This document shows, in pieces, positions 53,316 to 62,336 of a stretch of 64,000 nucleotides of DNA. The stretch is taken from contig CAKQNS010000002.1 in assembly GCA_934255455.1 (NCBI GenBank), positions 62,001 through 126,000 of the forward strand, read 5' to 3'. The position numbers and the translations under genes are program-made. Positions within the stretch are counted from its first letter, which is position 1. The number at the start of each line of letters is the position of its first letter. Below the pieces are notes generated by a model. That model was not told the origin of the DNA. It saw nothing but the letters and a program-made list of their open reading frames with translations, and did not search any database. Source of the DNA: an uncultured Alphaproteobacteria bacterium (GTDB lineage: Bacteria > Pseudomonadota > Alphaproteobacteria > Rs-D84).

Positions 53316-54447
53316 ATTTTATGACTTTCATTATCTGTTCAGTGATTGTTGTGGCATCAAATCTGTTCAAATTTTTGGTCGCCGTATCTATCATTTTTTT
53401 TGTATCCACACGACGCGTCCATACGTCCATCATACGCAATGCCAAATCTGTTGCATCACCCGCAACAAATAATAATCCGGCGCGTCCATCCATCAGAATC
53501 TCGCGCGGGCCATTGCGACAATCCGACGCGATATTTAATGTTTGGGTGGCGGCGGCCTCGACCAAGACAACGCCCATCCCTTCGGAATAACTGGACAATA
53601 TATTCGCACGGGCATGCGCCATGTAACCAAATGGATTTTTGCTTAGCCCTACAAATTCAAACTGGCGCGATGCAGGCAATGAATGCGCAATCTTTTTATA
53701 TTCATCGGACAAATTGCCATCACCAACAAAAGCCATTTTAATATTTGGCCGCCCCGCATTTTGCCAAAACATATCAAAACCGCGCAGTACCGTTTCAATA
53801 TCTTTATCGCCCGTCAATCGCGCCACACAGACGAAATAGTCACCACGAATAAACTTGCCCTGCGTCGCCAAATCGCGCGCACGCGCAATATCAATCGGGT
53901 TATAAATCTGAACAATCTGGCCAGCGTATTCAGGATATCTTTCGCGTAATTCTGTTGCCGCGTCACGTGTCAACATAACCAATTTATCGTACCCGTGCAT
54001 ATAACGCATACGACGTTGGGCATATAATGCATCAATTGACGAATGCCACCATGTAATTTTGCGACCACGAAACTTTTTGAACTCGCGCGCGAATGAAAAA
54101 TTATAGTAATCGATAAACACATCAACGTCATCAAATCGACGCGATGACATTGTTATATATTTATACCAACGGTATATATCGCGCGCCACGTGTTTTATAA
54201 TCCGCCACAGGAAAAAGTGTGGCATCTGTGTTCCTAAAAATCTGCACGGATACAACGCGGTCAGTCTAATTTCGGGATGCCGCGCGAACCAATCGCGATA
54301 TTGCGGTACGCTGATATTCGTGTATGTTATTACACGAATATTAACATCATCACGCGCCAACATTGCAGCAAGCGTCTGAATCAACACAGATTCAACGCCG
54401 CCGACCTGCATATCACGCAGACATATCGCGATTGTTGTTTTCTTCAT
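53314..54447 (-). CDS. Glycosyltransferase family 4 protein
   Basis: About 377 residues, GT-B fold. LRDMQVGGVESVLIQTL at the start and the GT4 donor site (FVCVARLTGDKDIETVL; EGMGVVLVEAAATQTLNIASD) near the C-terminus. It transfers a nucleotide-activated sugar in surface-glycan assembly. ATG 54447 overlaps the preceding stop by 4 bases. Confidence 0.92.
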   Translation of the reverse strand: MKKTTIAICLRDMQVGGVESVLIQTLAAMLARDDVNIRVITYTNISVPQYRDWFARHPEIRLTALYPCRFLGTQMPHFFLWRIIKHVARDIYRWYKYITMSSRRFDDVDVFIDYYNFSFAREFKKFRGRKITWWHSSIDALYAQRRMRYMHGYDKLVMLTRDAATELRERYPEYAGQIVQIYNPIDIARARDLATQGKFIRGDYFVCVARLTGDKDIETVLRGFDMFWQNAGRPNIKMAFVGDGNLSDEYKKIAHSLPASRQFEFVGLSKNPFGYMAHARANILSSYSEGMGVVLVEAAATQTLNIASDCRNGPREILMDGRAGLLFVAGDATDLALRMMDVWTRRVDTKKMIDTATKNLNRFDATTITEQIMKVIK

Positions 54448-55475
54448 TTTTTTATGCACCCGCATTTGATAAAATCGTCTATTCCGCATCTGATTTTGCG
54501 CGCCCAGCCGTATGGCGGCGTGTCCAGTGCACCGCATGCACGCAAATCCGAAAAGCATTTTTTAGCGATTGCAACATCATCGGCATTGTCCAAATATTTA
54601 ATCTTGCGATATGCCCACTTGATAAAATACCAGCGGAATTTGCGCGACCATGCGTCCATTTGATATGGGGTCGCTTTTTCTTTATACAGTTTATATGATG
54701 TTTCGATTCCTGTGCACAAACTCTGCATTATGCGCAATTGTTTGGCCGACAACACAATTCCACCAAAATTTGGCACATAAAAATACAGCGGCAATGGCGC
54801 AATTGTCACACGCGGATTTTTTAACATAATTGCCGACCACCATGGGAAATCTTCGAACAAAATACCCTTGATAAACGGGGTATCGGCAATCAAATCGCGA
54901 CGATACAGGTTTTTCCAAACCTGGCAATGTTTAATCAGCCATTTGCGTCGCGGGTTAAACGCATTGTGTGCGCGTTCGGTTGCATATTCAAAAACATCAT
55001 CTGTGACCACGGTTTTTATCGCGGCAACATTGTATTTTTTATGCATGCGCCCTGGCACCACGGAATCGGTATCCATTCCCAAAACATGCCGCACCATCAA
55101 TTGTGGACGATAAATTCGATCGTATGTAAATGACACAATGTCCGACCCATCGCGTACCGCAAAATGATATGCAATTTCCATTGTTTGCGGGTGGATAAAA
55201 TCGTCACTGTCGACATACAAAATATAATCACCCGTTGCAACCGCCATACCGGCATTTCGCGCATCAGACAGACCACCATTTTTCTTGGTCACAATTTTGA
55301 TACGCGGGTCGCGATTGGCATATTCAGACAAAATGGCGGCAGACCCATCCGGGCTGCCGTCATTTACACATATCAATTCCCAATCGTGGAAAGTTTGGTT
55401 CAGCACACTGTCGATACATCTGGGCAAATATTTTTCAACATTATACACAGGCATTATGACGGAAATCGCTGGCAT
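54444..55475 (-). CDS. Glycosyltransferase family 2 protein
   Basis: 343 residues. The GT-A start ISVIMPVYNVEKYLPRCIDSVL, GGLSDARNAG and the DxD-type site YVDSDDF are present. It acts with its GT4 neighbour in surface-polysaccharide synthesis. It lies nine bases downstream of the capsule-type glycosyltransferase. Confidence 0.94.
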   Translation of the reverse strand: MPAISVIMPVYNVEKYLPRCIDSVLNQTFHDWELICVNDGSPDGSAAILSEYANRDPRIKIVTKKNGGLSDARNAGMAVATGDYILYVDSDDFIHPQTMEIAYHFAVRDGSDIVSFTYDRIYRPQLMVRHVLGMDTDSVVPGRMHKKYNVAAIKTVVTDDVFEYATERAHNAFNPRRKWLIKHCQVWKNLYRRDLIADTPFIKGILFEDFPWWSAIMLKNPRVTIAPLPLYFYVPNFGGIVLSAKQLRIMQSLCTGIETSYKLYKEKATPYQMDAWSRKFRWYFIKWAYRKIKYLDNADDVAIAKKCFSDLRACGALDTPPYGWARKIRCGIDDFIKCGCIKK

Positions 55476-55484
55476 ATATAATCC

Positions 55485-56399
55485 TTATTTTTTGTACATT
55501 CGGTTTATCATTTCGTCGGCCACACTGCCCGGGATGGGATTTTTCGCCCATGGGCTGCTGTATGTGGTTTTCTGGAAAAATGCGCCCGATGTATATTTAT
55601 CAAATAATTTTTTGCTGTACGGTTCATTTGCAATTGACCACCACAACGCGTGTGTTGGGGCTTGGTCAATATGGGGCATTGCATCAAAATACTTTTTTGC
55701 AATTGGGTCATTTTCAACCAATGCCTTGAACATCAATTGATGCATAAAATAATCAAACTCGCGTGGTTCATGCGTCCAAAAATCCAAAATCATTTGACGC
55801 CACGCGGCCAACAAATACGACCCACGCCGCGCACGAATGAAACAGTTTTGAATAAAACTGTACGCACTGCCCACCATATTTCCCGCCATATAGACAAAGA
55901 AATCCTGGTTAATTATCTCTTTTGGAATTGGCGCGGTTGCAAACGCGGTTGAATCCAACCAAATGCCGCCGTGTTCATATAACAATTCCACACGACAGAT
56001 ATCGGCAAAGTGCGCATGCTTTATTTGGCCCGCTTTGCGTTTTGCAACAATTTCTGGTGGCAACGTAATGTAATCCCAAATAGTGTTTTCATCCAACACA
56101 ACCAATTCTTGTTTGCAATTTGCACGAATACTGCGGAAACAAGCCTTGACCAATGGTGGTGCCTTGTCCTCGCCCTGCAACCACAATGTCCATATTTTTT
56201 CATTTTTGTCATCGTGCACAGGTTTTGTTTCAGGCACCACGCCCGGTGCCGCAACATACCGACGCATATATTTTGGTATTGCAATTTGCGCAACATTACA
56301 ACGATGGTCACGGCGCCGATCGCGCGACCACCACAGTGGATTTAATATATGCGCACGCACAACAATGTTTGTCAGCGCCCAAGTTCTGGAAAGTTTCAT
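55485..56399 (-). CDS. Capsular polysaccharide synthesis protein (Caps_synth family)
   Basis: 304 residues. KIWTLWLQGEDKAPPLVKACFRS, HFADICRVELLYEHGGIWLDST (DxD-like) and the later DQAPTHALWW fit the Caps_synth/TcdA-type sugar transferase family. First gene of the minus-strand glycan trio, 17 bases after the recA stop. Confidence 0.88.
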   Translation of the reverse strand: MKLSRTWALTNIVVRAHILNPLWWSRDRRRDHRCNVAQIAIPKYMRRYVAAPGVVPETKPVHDDKNEKIWTLWLQGEDKAPPLVKACFRSIRANCKQELVVLDENTIWDYITLPPEIVAKRKAGQIKHAHFADICRVELLYEHGGIWLDSTAFATAPIPKEIINQDFFVYMAGNMVGSAYSFIQNCFIRARRGSYLLAAWRQMILDFWTHEPREFDYFMHQLMFKALVENDPIAKKYFDAMPHIDQAPTHALWWSIANEPYSKKLFDKYTSGAFFQKTTYSSPWAKNPIPGSVADEMINRMYKK

Positions 56400-56416
56400 A
56401 TATTTTCCTTGTGTTT

Positions 56417-57499
56417 TTATTCTTCAATTGTTGGCAACGCGTCATCGTCGTCATCGACCGGGCCCGTTGTCATTTCTTCGGCAATGCCCGATGCGCGCGC
56501 CATAATTTTATCCAACAATTCTTGCTGTACATCCACGTGATCTTTCAACCACTGGCGGGCGTTTGCCTCGCCCTGGCCCATGCGTTCGTTGTTGTATGAA
56601 TAGAAACTGCCCGCTTTTTCAATCAGGTCATATTTCACACCCATGTCCAAGATTTCGCTGATGCGCGATATTCCTTCGCCATACATAATTTTGAAATCAA
56701 CCGTGCGGAATGGTGGCGCAACCTTGTTTTTCACAACCTTGACACGGGTTTCATTACCGATAACGTTTTCTTTATCTTTGATTTGCCCTGTGCGGCGAAT
56801 ATCTAAACGAACCGACGCATAGAACTTTAATGCATTACCGCCCGATGTTGTTTCCGGATTGCCAAACATAACACCAATCTTCATACGAATCTGGTTGATG
56901 AATATCAGCAATGTGTTGCTGCGCGAAACCGAGCCCGCCAACTTTTTCAAACTCTGTGACATCAGGCGCGCGGTTGTGCCAACAAATGAATCACCAATGT
57001 TTCCCTCTAATTCGGCCTTGGGCACCAGGGCCGCGACCGAGTCAATTACAACCACATCAACCGCACCAGATTTAATCAGTGTATCTGCAATTTCCAATGC
57101 CTGTTCACCAGAATCCGGTTGCGATATAATCAGGTTTGCAACATCAACGCCCAATTTTTTTGCATACGATGGGTCCAATGCATTTTCCGCATCAATGTAT
57201 GCGCATGTGCCACCTTTCTTTTGTGCCTCGGCCACGGCATGCAATGCCAATGTTGTTTTACCAGAACTTTCCGGGCCATAAATTTCAACAATGCGGCCAC
57301 GCGGATAACCACCGATTCCCAACGCAATGTCCAAACCCAATGAACCGGACGAAATCGCCTCGATATTCTGTTGCGAACCATCGCCCATTTTCATAATGGC
57401 TTCTTTGCCAAATTGTTTTTGAATTTGTGCCAACGCAGATTCCAATGCCGGATTTTTTGCTGGTACGCCCGCGTCTTTTACTGCTTCTTTCTTTGCCAT
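56417..57499 (-). CDS. recA: Recombinase RecA
   Basis: 360 residues. Walker [14 protein letters not shown], Walker [14 protein letters not shown] loop L2 ([23 protein letters not shown]) and an acidic C-terminus ([11 protein letters not shown]). It carries out homologous recombination and SOS induction. No GAAC-N7-GTTC SOS box was seen upstream. GGGG lies 7 bases before the ATG. Confidence 0.98.
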   Translation of the reverse strand: MAKKEAVKDAGVPAKNPALESALAQIQKQFGKEAIMKMGDGSQQNIEAISSGSLGLDIALGIGGYPRGRIVEIYGPESSGKTTLALHAVAEAQKKGGTCAYIDAENALDPSYAKKLGVDVANLIISQPDSGEQALEIADTLIKSGAVDVVVIDSVAALVPKAELEGNIGDSFVGTTARLMSQSLKKLAGSVSRSNTLLIFINQIRMKIGVMFGNPETTSGGNALKFYASVRLDIRRTGQIKDKENVIGNETRVKVVKNKVAPPFRTVDFKIMYGEGISRISEILDMGVKYDLIEKAGSFYSYNNERMGQGEANARQWLKDHVDVQQELLDKIMARASGIAEEMTTGPVDDDDDALPTIEE

Positions 57500-57586
57500 A
57501 AATTTCCCCTTTACTTTATACCAAAATCATACACGGAATTACGCGCGCACGCAATGAAAATAATAGGAAGAAAAATATGACAAAAA

Positions 57587-58771
57587 TTACTTTTTGGCGA
57601 CCAGCACCAATGCCGAAATCGTGCCAATTACCGCTGTCACAACCCACACGGCCGATGTTCCGCCAAATATTGTAATGCACGCCGCACCCAACATTGGTGC
57701 AATAACATTAGGCAAATTCACACTGGTTCGAAACACGCCATAGAATCGAGTTTGCTCGGATTTTTTGGTATTATCAAAAAACAGCAAATCATGAACTGAT
57801 TCCATCAATGCACCCGAAACTTGCCAGGCAACAAATATCACCAACAACGGATACCCCGTCACAAATGTTGCCAGTACCGATAACCCCGCAAACGACAACA
57901 ACCCCGACAGCAACCAAATTTGTTTGCCAAAACGCCGCACCAGGCGGGCCATGGCCTCGGACAACAACAAATACGGAACAATCCCCAGGGTTAAAACCCA
58001 CCCCAGCGCATCGTTTGAAAAACCGTTTTCAATCACCACAATTGGCACATACAAATACCGCATTGCGCGCAATGAATAATAACCAAAATTCACAATATAT
58101 GCACGGGTCATACCGGGCTTTTTGAAAAAGGCCACCGCATTGCGCCACAGTGCGCGCGCCGTGCGACGCGGACTGACCGGCTTTATTTGTTTATCTTGCT
58201 GGACAATTTTGAAATATTTGAAAAACATCCATCCGGCCAAATATATCACCGCCGATGCAAAGAACGCCGCCCTGTTCCCAGCACCATCGGCAATAGCCAT
58301 AGCAATGGTTGGCGCAAATAATGCACCTATGTTCAACCACAGATGATACCGCGAATTTAACCGCGCCATACCAATGCCGCGTGAAAAATCCGACATAAAC
58401 AACGGAATCAACATTGTGGTCAATGTCAACGCAATGCCAGTCGTATAATCCAGAATGATAAATGTGCTGGGGCGGATAGAAAAACTCATCATTGCATAGC
58501 ACACCGCCAACATCAGCATTGAAAAATAAAACACACGCACCTTGGAAAATTGGCGAAACAATTCATTAGCAAACAATCCCACAATCATACAAAACGCCGC
58601 ATACAGCGCAACATATAAACCAACAATCGCCGACGATCGGAATATTTCTAATATGACCAATGAATACACGGCATTATAAATACCATCGGCAAACCCGGTG
58701 AACAACCCCAGGTTTGCGAATGAAAAACCACTGACGGAATTTCTAACTGATAAATATTTATCCTTGGCCAT
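57587..58771 (-). CDS. MFS transporter
   Basis: 394 residues with twelve hydrophobic segments in two halves of six, the MFS layout; the second half starts with a charged central loop (KPVSPRRTARALWRN). Substrate unknown. The ATG lies exactly 9 bases after a TAAAAT box with no ribosome binding site, another possible leaderless start. It follows secB's terminator on the same strand. Confidence 0.88.
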   Translation of the reverse strand: MAKDKYLSVRNSVSGFSFANLGLFTGFADGIYNAVYSLVILEIFRSSAIVGLYVALYAAFCMIVGLFANELFRQFSKVRVFYFSMLMLAVCYAMMSFSIRPSTFIILDYTTGIALTLTTMLIPLFMSDFSRGIGMARLNSRYHLWLNIGALFAPTIAMAIADGAGNRAAFFASAVIYLAGWMFFKYFKIVQQDKQIKPVSPRRTARALWRNAVAFFKKPGMTRAYIVNFGYYSLRAMRYLYVPIVVIENGFSNDALGWVLTLGIVPYLLLSEAMARLVRRFGKQIWLLSGLLSFAGLSVLATFVTGYPLLVIFVAWQVSGALMESVHDLLFFDNTKKSEQTRFYGVFRTSVNLPNVIAPMLGAACITIFGGTSAVWVVTAVIGTISALVLVAKK

Positions 58772-58780
58772 GGTGGGTGA

Positions 58781-58808
58781 ATTTTATCATAAAAATACGA
58801 AAATTCAA
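58781..58808 (-). promoter_or_regulatory. Promoter of the MFS gene
   Basis: -35 TTGAAT, 16-base spacer, -10 TAAAAT, which ends 9 bases before the ATG. Confidence 0.65.
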
Positions 58809-58811
58809 AAA

Positions 58812-58838
58812 ACAAAAAGCGCCCCGATATGGGGCGCC
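58812..58838 (-). terminator. Terminator of secB
   Basis: GCGCCCC/GGGGCGC with an ATATC loop followed on the minus strand by TTTTTGTT, about 25 bases after the secB stop. Confidence 0.85.
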
Positions 58839-58861
58839 ACGGAAAGAAAAAATGAATTTCT

Positions 58862-59302
58862 TTATTTTGCGTTTGCCGCCGCGTTTTGCTTTTGTTCATA
58901 CAATTGTGCAAAATCAACCGGCTGCATCGCGAATGTTGGAAACCCAGATTCCGATGTCAGACGAACAATCAGACTGCGTACCGCTGGGAACAACAATGTC
59001 GGAACATCAATCAACAATGTACGTTTTTTCGCCTCGTCATCTTTTTCTTCCTCCATTTGAACCAGACCAGAATATGTCGATTCAATCAAGAATATAGATT
59101 TGTCGCCCGCTTCCAGTTTCGAATGAACCTTGGTAATCAAATCAACCATAAACAGGTTGTTTTCCGCGCCCTTGATTTGAATATCAATATTGATTTCCAA
59201 TTTTGCCTGACCATTATCTTGCTTAAAGAACAATTCTGGGACATTTGGACTTTCGAATGAAATATCTTTCAGAAACTGTGAAATAATTTTGAATTTTGCC
59301 AT
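58862..59302 (-). CDS. secB: Protein-export chaperone SecB
   Basis: 146 residues. QFLKDISFESPNVPELF at the N-terminus, LEINIDIQIKG in the core and the C-terminal LLFPAVRSLIVRLTSESGFP match SecB, the tetramer that holds preproteins unfolded for SecA. AGGAG lies 9 bases before the ATG. The Ala/Asn tail is short. Confidence 0.95.
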   Translation of the reverse strand: MAKFKIISQFLKDISFESPNVPELFFKQDNGQAKLEINIDIQIKGAENNLFMVDLITKVHSKLEAGDKSIFLIESTYSGLVQMEEEKDDEAKKRTLLIDVPTLLFPAVRSLIVRLTSESGFPTFAMQPVDFAQLYEQKQNAAANAK

Positions 59303-59367
59303 TGTGTTTTACTCCTGTTGTACGCTGGGGGTAAAACCCGTCTGGACTTAGCCCCACCTTTTATGAT

Positions 59368-59395
59368 AATATAGCATCATAAATTGATTTTACAA
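59368..59395 (-). promoter_or_regulatory. Promoter of secB
   Basis: -35 TTGTAA, 16-base spacer, -10 TATATT on the minus strand, divergent from mltA. Confidence 0.65.
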
Positions 59396-59414
59396 GTGGG
59401 GGGATGTATAAAAA

Positions 59415-60518
59415 ATGGCCAAAACGATTATTTCGAAAATGATACGGGCTTTTGCGGTTATTTGTGGCGTTGTCGCATTGGCGGCGTGTGACCTGTCGGC
59501 GCCAACACACAGTGGCGACAATGCGGTTGTACCAAACAATCTGCGACGCGTGGGGTATGATGCCCTGCCCGGGTGGCACGATGACGATGTGCGCTATGCA
59601 TTACAGGCGTTTCGTAATTCATGTCAGGCAAAAATTCAATATACCGGCCGCGTAATTCCAGACCGCGAATTATTCGCCGAAAAATGCCGTATGTTGCCAT
59701 CGGCATCGGCCGACACTGCAACTGTGCGCGCATGGTTTGAATCAAATTTCCAACCATACAAGGTATATAACGATAACGGAACCGACCGCGGAACATATAC
59801 CGGATATTATTCCCCGATAATACCGGCATGCCGTACAAAAACGGCACAATGCAATGAACCATTGATGGGCATTCCAACCGACGGCCGTGCGTACAAAGGC
59901 ATTGCAAAAAAAGACATTGTTGAAAAGCAAATCGGTCGCGTTTTGTATTGGGCAAATATTGTTGATGTTCAGAACATTCAAATCCAGGGCAGCGGTATGT
60001 TAAAACTGGACGACGGCACAAATGTTAAATTGAACTTTGCCGCCGTAAACGATATGCCATTCAAATCAATTGGCGAAGAATTGCGTCGTCGCGGCATTCG
60101 TCCCGATGGCGGATATTCGGCCGATGCGGTGTGGACATATCTGAAACGCAATCCGGATTTGGCACGCGATGTAATATACAAAAATCCGCGGTATGTATAT
60201 TTTTATGAATCAACCCCACCGGATGTAATTGGCAAATTGGGCACACCATTGTCTAAAATTCGTTCGGTCGCCATGGACGACAGCATATATACCCTGGGGA
60301 TGCCGGTATATATCAGTACAAACCTGTCTGATGGTCGTCGTTTTCGTCGCCTGATGATTGCCCAAGATACCGGCAGTGCAATTCGCGGTTGGATTCGCGC
60401 CGACATATTCTTTGGCAAAGGGGACGAGGCATACAAATACGCACACGGCCAACATGCCCAGGGCGAAATGTTCATATTGATGCCCAAGGAATACACCTAT
60501 GTCAAACCAACCAGATAA
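59415..60518 (+). CDS. mltA: Membrane-bound lytic murein transglycosylase A
   Basis: 367 residues. Lipoprotein signal with lipobox LAAC (residue 25). The MltA core is clear: GTYTGYYSPIIPACRT, QIQGSGMLKLDDGTNVKLNF with the catalytic-domain loop, and the 3D domain containing AQDTGSAIRGWIRADIFFG with the catalytic Asp. It cleaves peptidoglycan at the outer membrane. The ATG at 59415 is 11 bases after GGGGGG; ATG 59439 (MIRAFAVICG) is a possible alternative. It overlaps dciA by 20 bases. Confidence 0.95.
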   Translation: MAKTIISKMIRAFAVICGVVALAACDLSAPTHSGDNAVVPNNLRRVGYDALPGWHDDDVRYALQAFRNSCQAKIQYTGRVIPDRELFAEKCRMLPSASADTATVRAWFESNFQPYKVYNDNGTDRGTYTGYYSPIIPACRTKTAQCNEPLMGIPTDGRAYKGIAKKDIVEKQIGRVLYWANIVDVQNIQIQGSGMLKLDDGTNVKLNFAAVNDMPFKSIGEELRRRGIRPDGGYSADAVWTYLKRNPDLARDVIYKNPRYVYFYESTPPDVIGKLGTPLSKIRSVAMDDSIYTLGMPVYISTNLSDGRRFRRLMIAQDTGSAIRGWIRADIFFGKGDEAYKYAHGQHAQGEMFILMPKEYTYVKPTR

Positions 60519-60828
60519 ATTTTCACACCGCGTGGCGCGCCCTATGACATTGGCGGGCGCAATTGGTGGTCTGTTTCGCCATTTTGGCGGACGCGCGTCT
60601 GATGCCGATTTGGCAATGCGATGGCGCGAAATTATGGGCACCGAAATTGCCGACATTGCAACATTGGCCGCGGTAAAAAAAATGCGCGACGGCCGATACA
60701 ATGTCACTATTCGCCCGATAAACCCGGCAATGACATTACAATTGTCATATATGCAAAATGAAATCACGACAAAATTAAATAATTATTTCGGGCGTGACGC
60801 CATTGGAAAAATCAGTTTTCGTAAATAA
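60499..60828 (+). CDS. DciA-like (DUF721) protein
   Basis: 109 residues. The DUF721 pattern: SDADLAMRWREIMGTEIADIATLAAVKKMRDGRYNV, then LTIRPINPAM-type strand and a helix QLSYMQNEITTKLNNYFG. DciA family proteins load or stabilise the replicative helicase in bacteria without DnaC. It overlaps the mltA 3' end and is coupled to it. Confidence 0.85.
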   Translation: MSNQPDKFSHRVARPMTLAGAIGGLFRHFGGRASDADLAMRWREIMGTEIADIATLAAVKKMRDGRYNVTIRPINPAMTLQLSYMQNEITTKLNNYFGRDAIGKISFRK

Positions 60829-60857
60829 AAAACACCGGTAAATTCCGGTGTTTTTTT
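60828..60857. terminator. Bidirectional terminator after dciA
   Basis: AACACCGG/CCGGTGTT with a TAAATT loop, flanked by A and T runs, ending dciA and the convergent small membrane gene. Confidence 0.9.
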
Positions 60858-60861
60858 ATTT

Positions 60862-61149
60862 CTATTTTTCATTACAACTGTGACGTTGCCACCATATTGC
60901 CAGTGCCGGGACCAAGAAAAACAAAATCCCCAACATTTGCCACAATGCAATTCCGCTGACCACGGAAAAGAACATCATCATTGGCGATATTCCCGTCAAT
61001 ACGACCAATGCAAACAAGAAATACGGTACGAACAATGCCAACGCCCCAATGATTAAACCCAAAATAACATTTATGAAAAATGCCCGAAACAGCGCACGCT
61101 GTTTGAATAACATTTTTGCATCCAATGCATCATAAAAATCTGCTTTCAT
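60862..61149 (-). CDS. Small membrane protein of unknown function
   Basis: 95 residues. A charged N-terminus (MKADFYDALDAKMLFKQ) and about three hydrophobic segments (FFINVILGLIIGALALFV; FLFALVVLTGI; LWQMLGILFFLVPALAIW), ending in a polar HSCNEK tail. AAGGAG precedes the ATG. No family recognised. Confidence 0.7.
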   Translation of the reverse strand: MKADFYDALDAKMLFKQRALFRAFFINVILGLIIGALALFVPYFLFALVVLTGISPMMMFFSVVSGIALWQMLGILFFLVPALAIWWQRHSCNEK

Positions 61150-61182
61150 TTTTATTCTCCTTGATGTGAAAATTGTACCATA

Positions 61183-61674
61183 TTATTTTGTAATTTTAAA
61201 ACTGAATCTTGTCATATTTGCGTGTGCCAATGCCATGGCAATCGCATCGCTTTCGTCGGGCGATTTTGGGTTTGCGGCGGGCAACAATATTCGCACCATT
61301 TTGTAAATTTGGTCTTTGTCCGCATGCCCCGCCGATGTCAGTGCCTTTTTTATTTTATTAGGTTCATATTCATAAATAGGTATATTTCGACTGGCCACCG
61401 CAACCATCGCGGCCGCACGCGCATGTCCCAACATCAATGTCGTGCGCGGGTTTTGGTTTACAAATGTTATTTCTATACTGCATTCATCGGGTGAAAATTT
61501 ATCACACAATTCCGCAACACCATTAAATATATTTGCCAATCGCATCGGAAATGCATCGCGCGATGGTGGCAAAATTACACCACTGGCAATATATTTTCGC
61601 ACCGATCCGTTTGTATCAATTATTGCCCACCCGGTATGCAGCAACCCCGGGTCAATACCAATAATTCTGGCCAT
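61183..61674 (-). CDS. ruvC: Holliday junction resolvase RuvC
   Basis: 163 residues. Catalytic acids are present: Asp in GIDPGLLHTGW, Glu in SIEITFVNQNPRTTLMLGHARA, and the acidic pair in DESDAIAMALAHA. It cleaves Holliday junctions with RuvAB, which are not in the window. ATG 61674 is 7 bases after GAGG; ATG 61680 would be only a base away from it. Its start lies within the 3' end of the preceding gene. Confidence 0.95.
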   Translation of the reverse strand: MARIIGIDPGLLHTGWAIIDTNGSVRKYIASGVILPPSRDAFPMRLANIFNGVAELCDKFSPDECSIEITFVNQNPRTTLMLGHARAAAMVAVASRNIPIYEYEPNKIKKALTSAGHADKDQIYKMVRILLPAANPKSPDESDAIAMALAHANMTRFSFKITK

Positions 61675-62332
61675 ATTCATTCCTCGGTCTTTTCAATCTG
61701 ATACCATAGTATCCAGCAGACATTTTGTATATATACCAATTAGATTCATCACAGTATAACTGCAAATCACGCGACAGATATTTTATAGATTTATTTATTT
61801 CACATTGCAACGATGCCCCGCCAGATTTACATTCAATGTTGGCACCGATGCGCGTTGCACAATATGTATCAAAAATATAATTAGACAAAACCGTGCGAAA
61901 AACATCGGTCAATTTATGTTGTTTTTCTGATGCAAATATATCATATATTTTTCCGTTATTCATAATGGCTTCGTCATCCAGTGATTTTATACGATTTTCA
62001 AATAATTCGTATACAACCCCCGCACAATTATTATTATAGGTAACATAACTATCTTCGCGAAAATACCTGTTGCACATTATCCCCAATTCCAATGCAGATA
62101 TAAATATCACATTACTTTTTTTATCAAAATATCCCTTGTCTATGATAAATTTCAAAAATTTATCTGTGTCGGTTGAATTCATAAATATACTTTGTAATTG
62201 TGGTGCAATTGTTTTATACGGGAATTGTAATTTTGTCGACATATTTAATGTGGGGCTTACCGAAAATCCCTCTGCGGTATTTGCATTAAACGATGCCATA
62301 AAAATAAATAAAAATACCAATATGCGTTGCAT
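61652..62332 (-). CDS. Secreted Cys-containing protein of unknown function, paralog B
   Basis: 226 residues. Signal peptide MQRILVFLFIFMASFNANTA-E. The mature part has conserved cysteines (LGIMCNRYF, NNNCAGVV, DTYCATR, IECKSG, LQLYCDES) and YDIF and NYIF elements shared with the next gene (62337-63005). ATG 62332 follows AAGGGA by 10 bases and lies 5 bases after that gene's stop. No family recognised; it may be an alphaproteobacterial accessory envelope protein. Confidence 0.65.
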   Translation of the reverse strand: MQRILVFLFIFMASFNANTAEGFSVSPTLNMSTKLQFPYKTIAPQLQSIFMNSTDTDKFLKFIIDKGYFDKKSNVIFISALELGIMCNRYFREDSYVTYNNNCAGVVYELFENRIKSLDDEAIMNNGKIYDIFASEKQHKLTDVFRTVLSNYIFDTYCATRIGANIECKSGGASLQCEINKSIKYLSRDLQLYCDESNWYIYKMSAGYYGIRLKRPRNEYGQNYWY

Positions 62333-62336
62333 TAGA

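Noticed and set aside
57500..57586. SOS box upstream of recA
   Set aside because: No GAAC-N7-GTTC motif is present; other LexA sites could not be supported.
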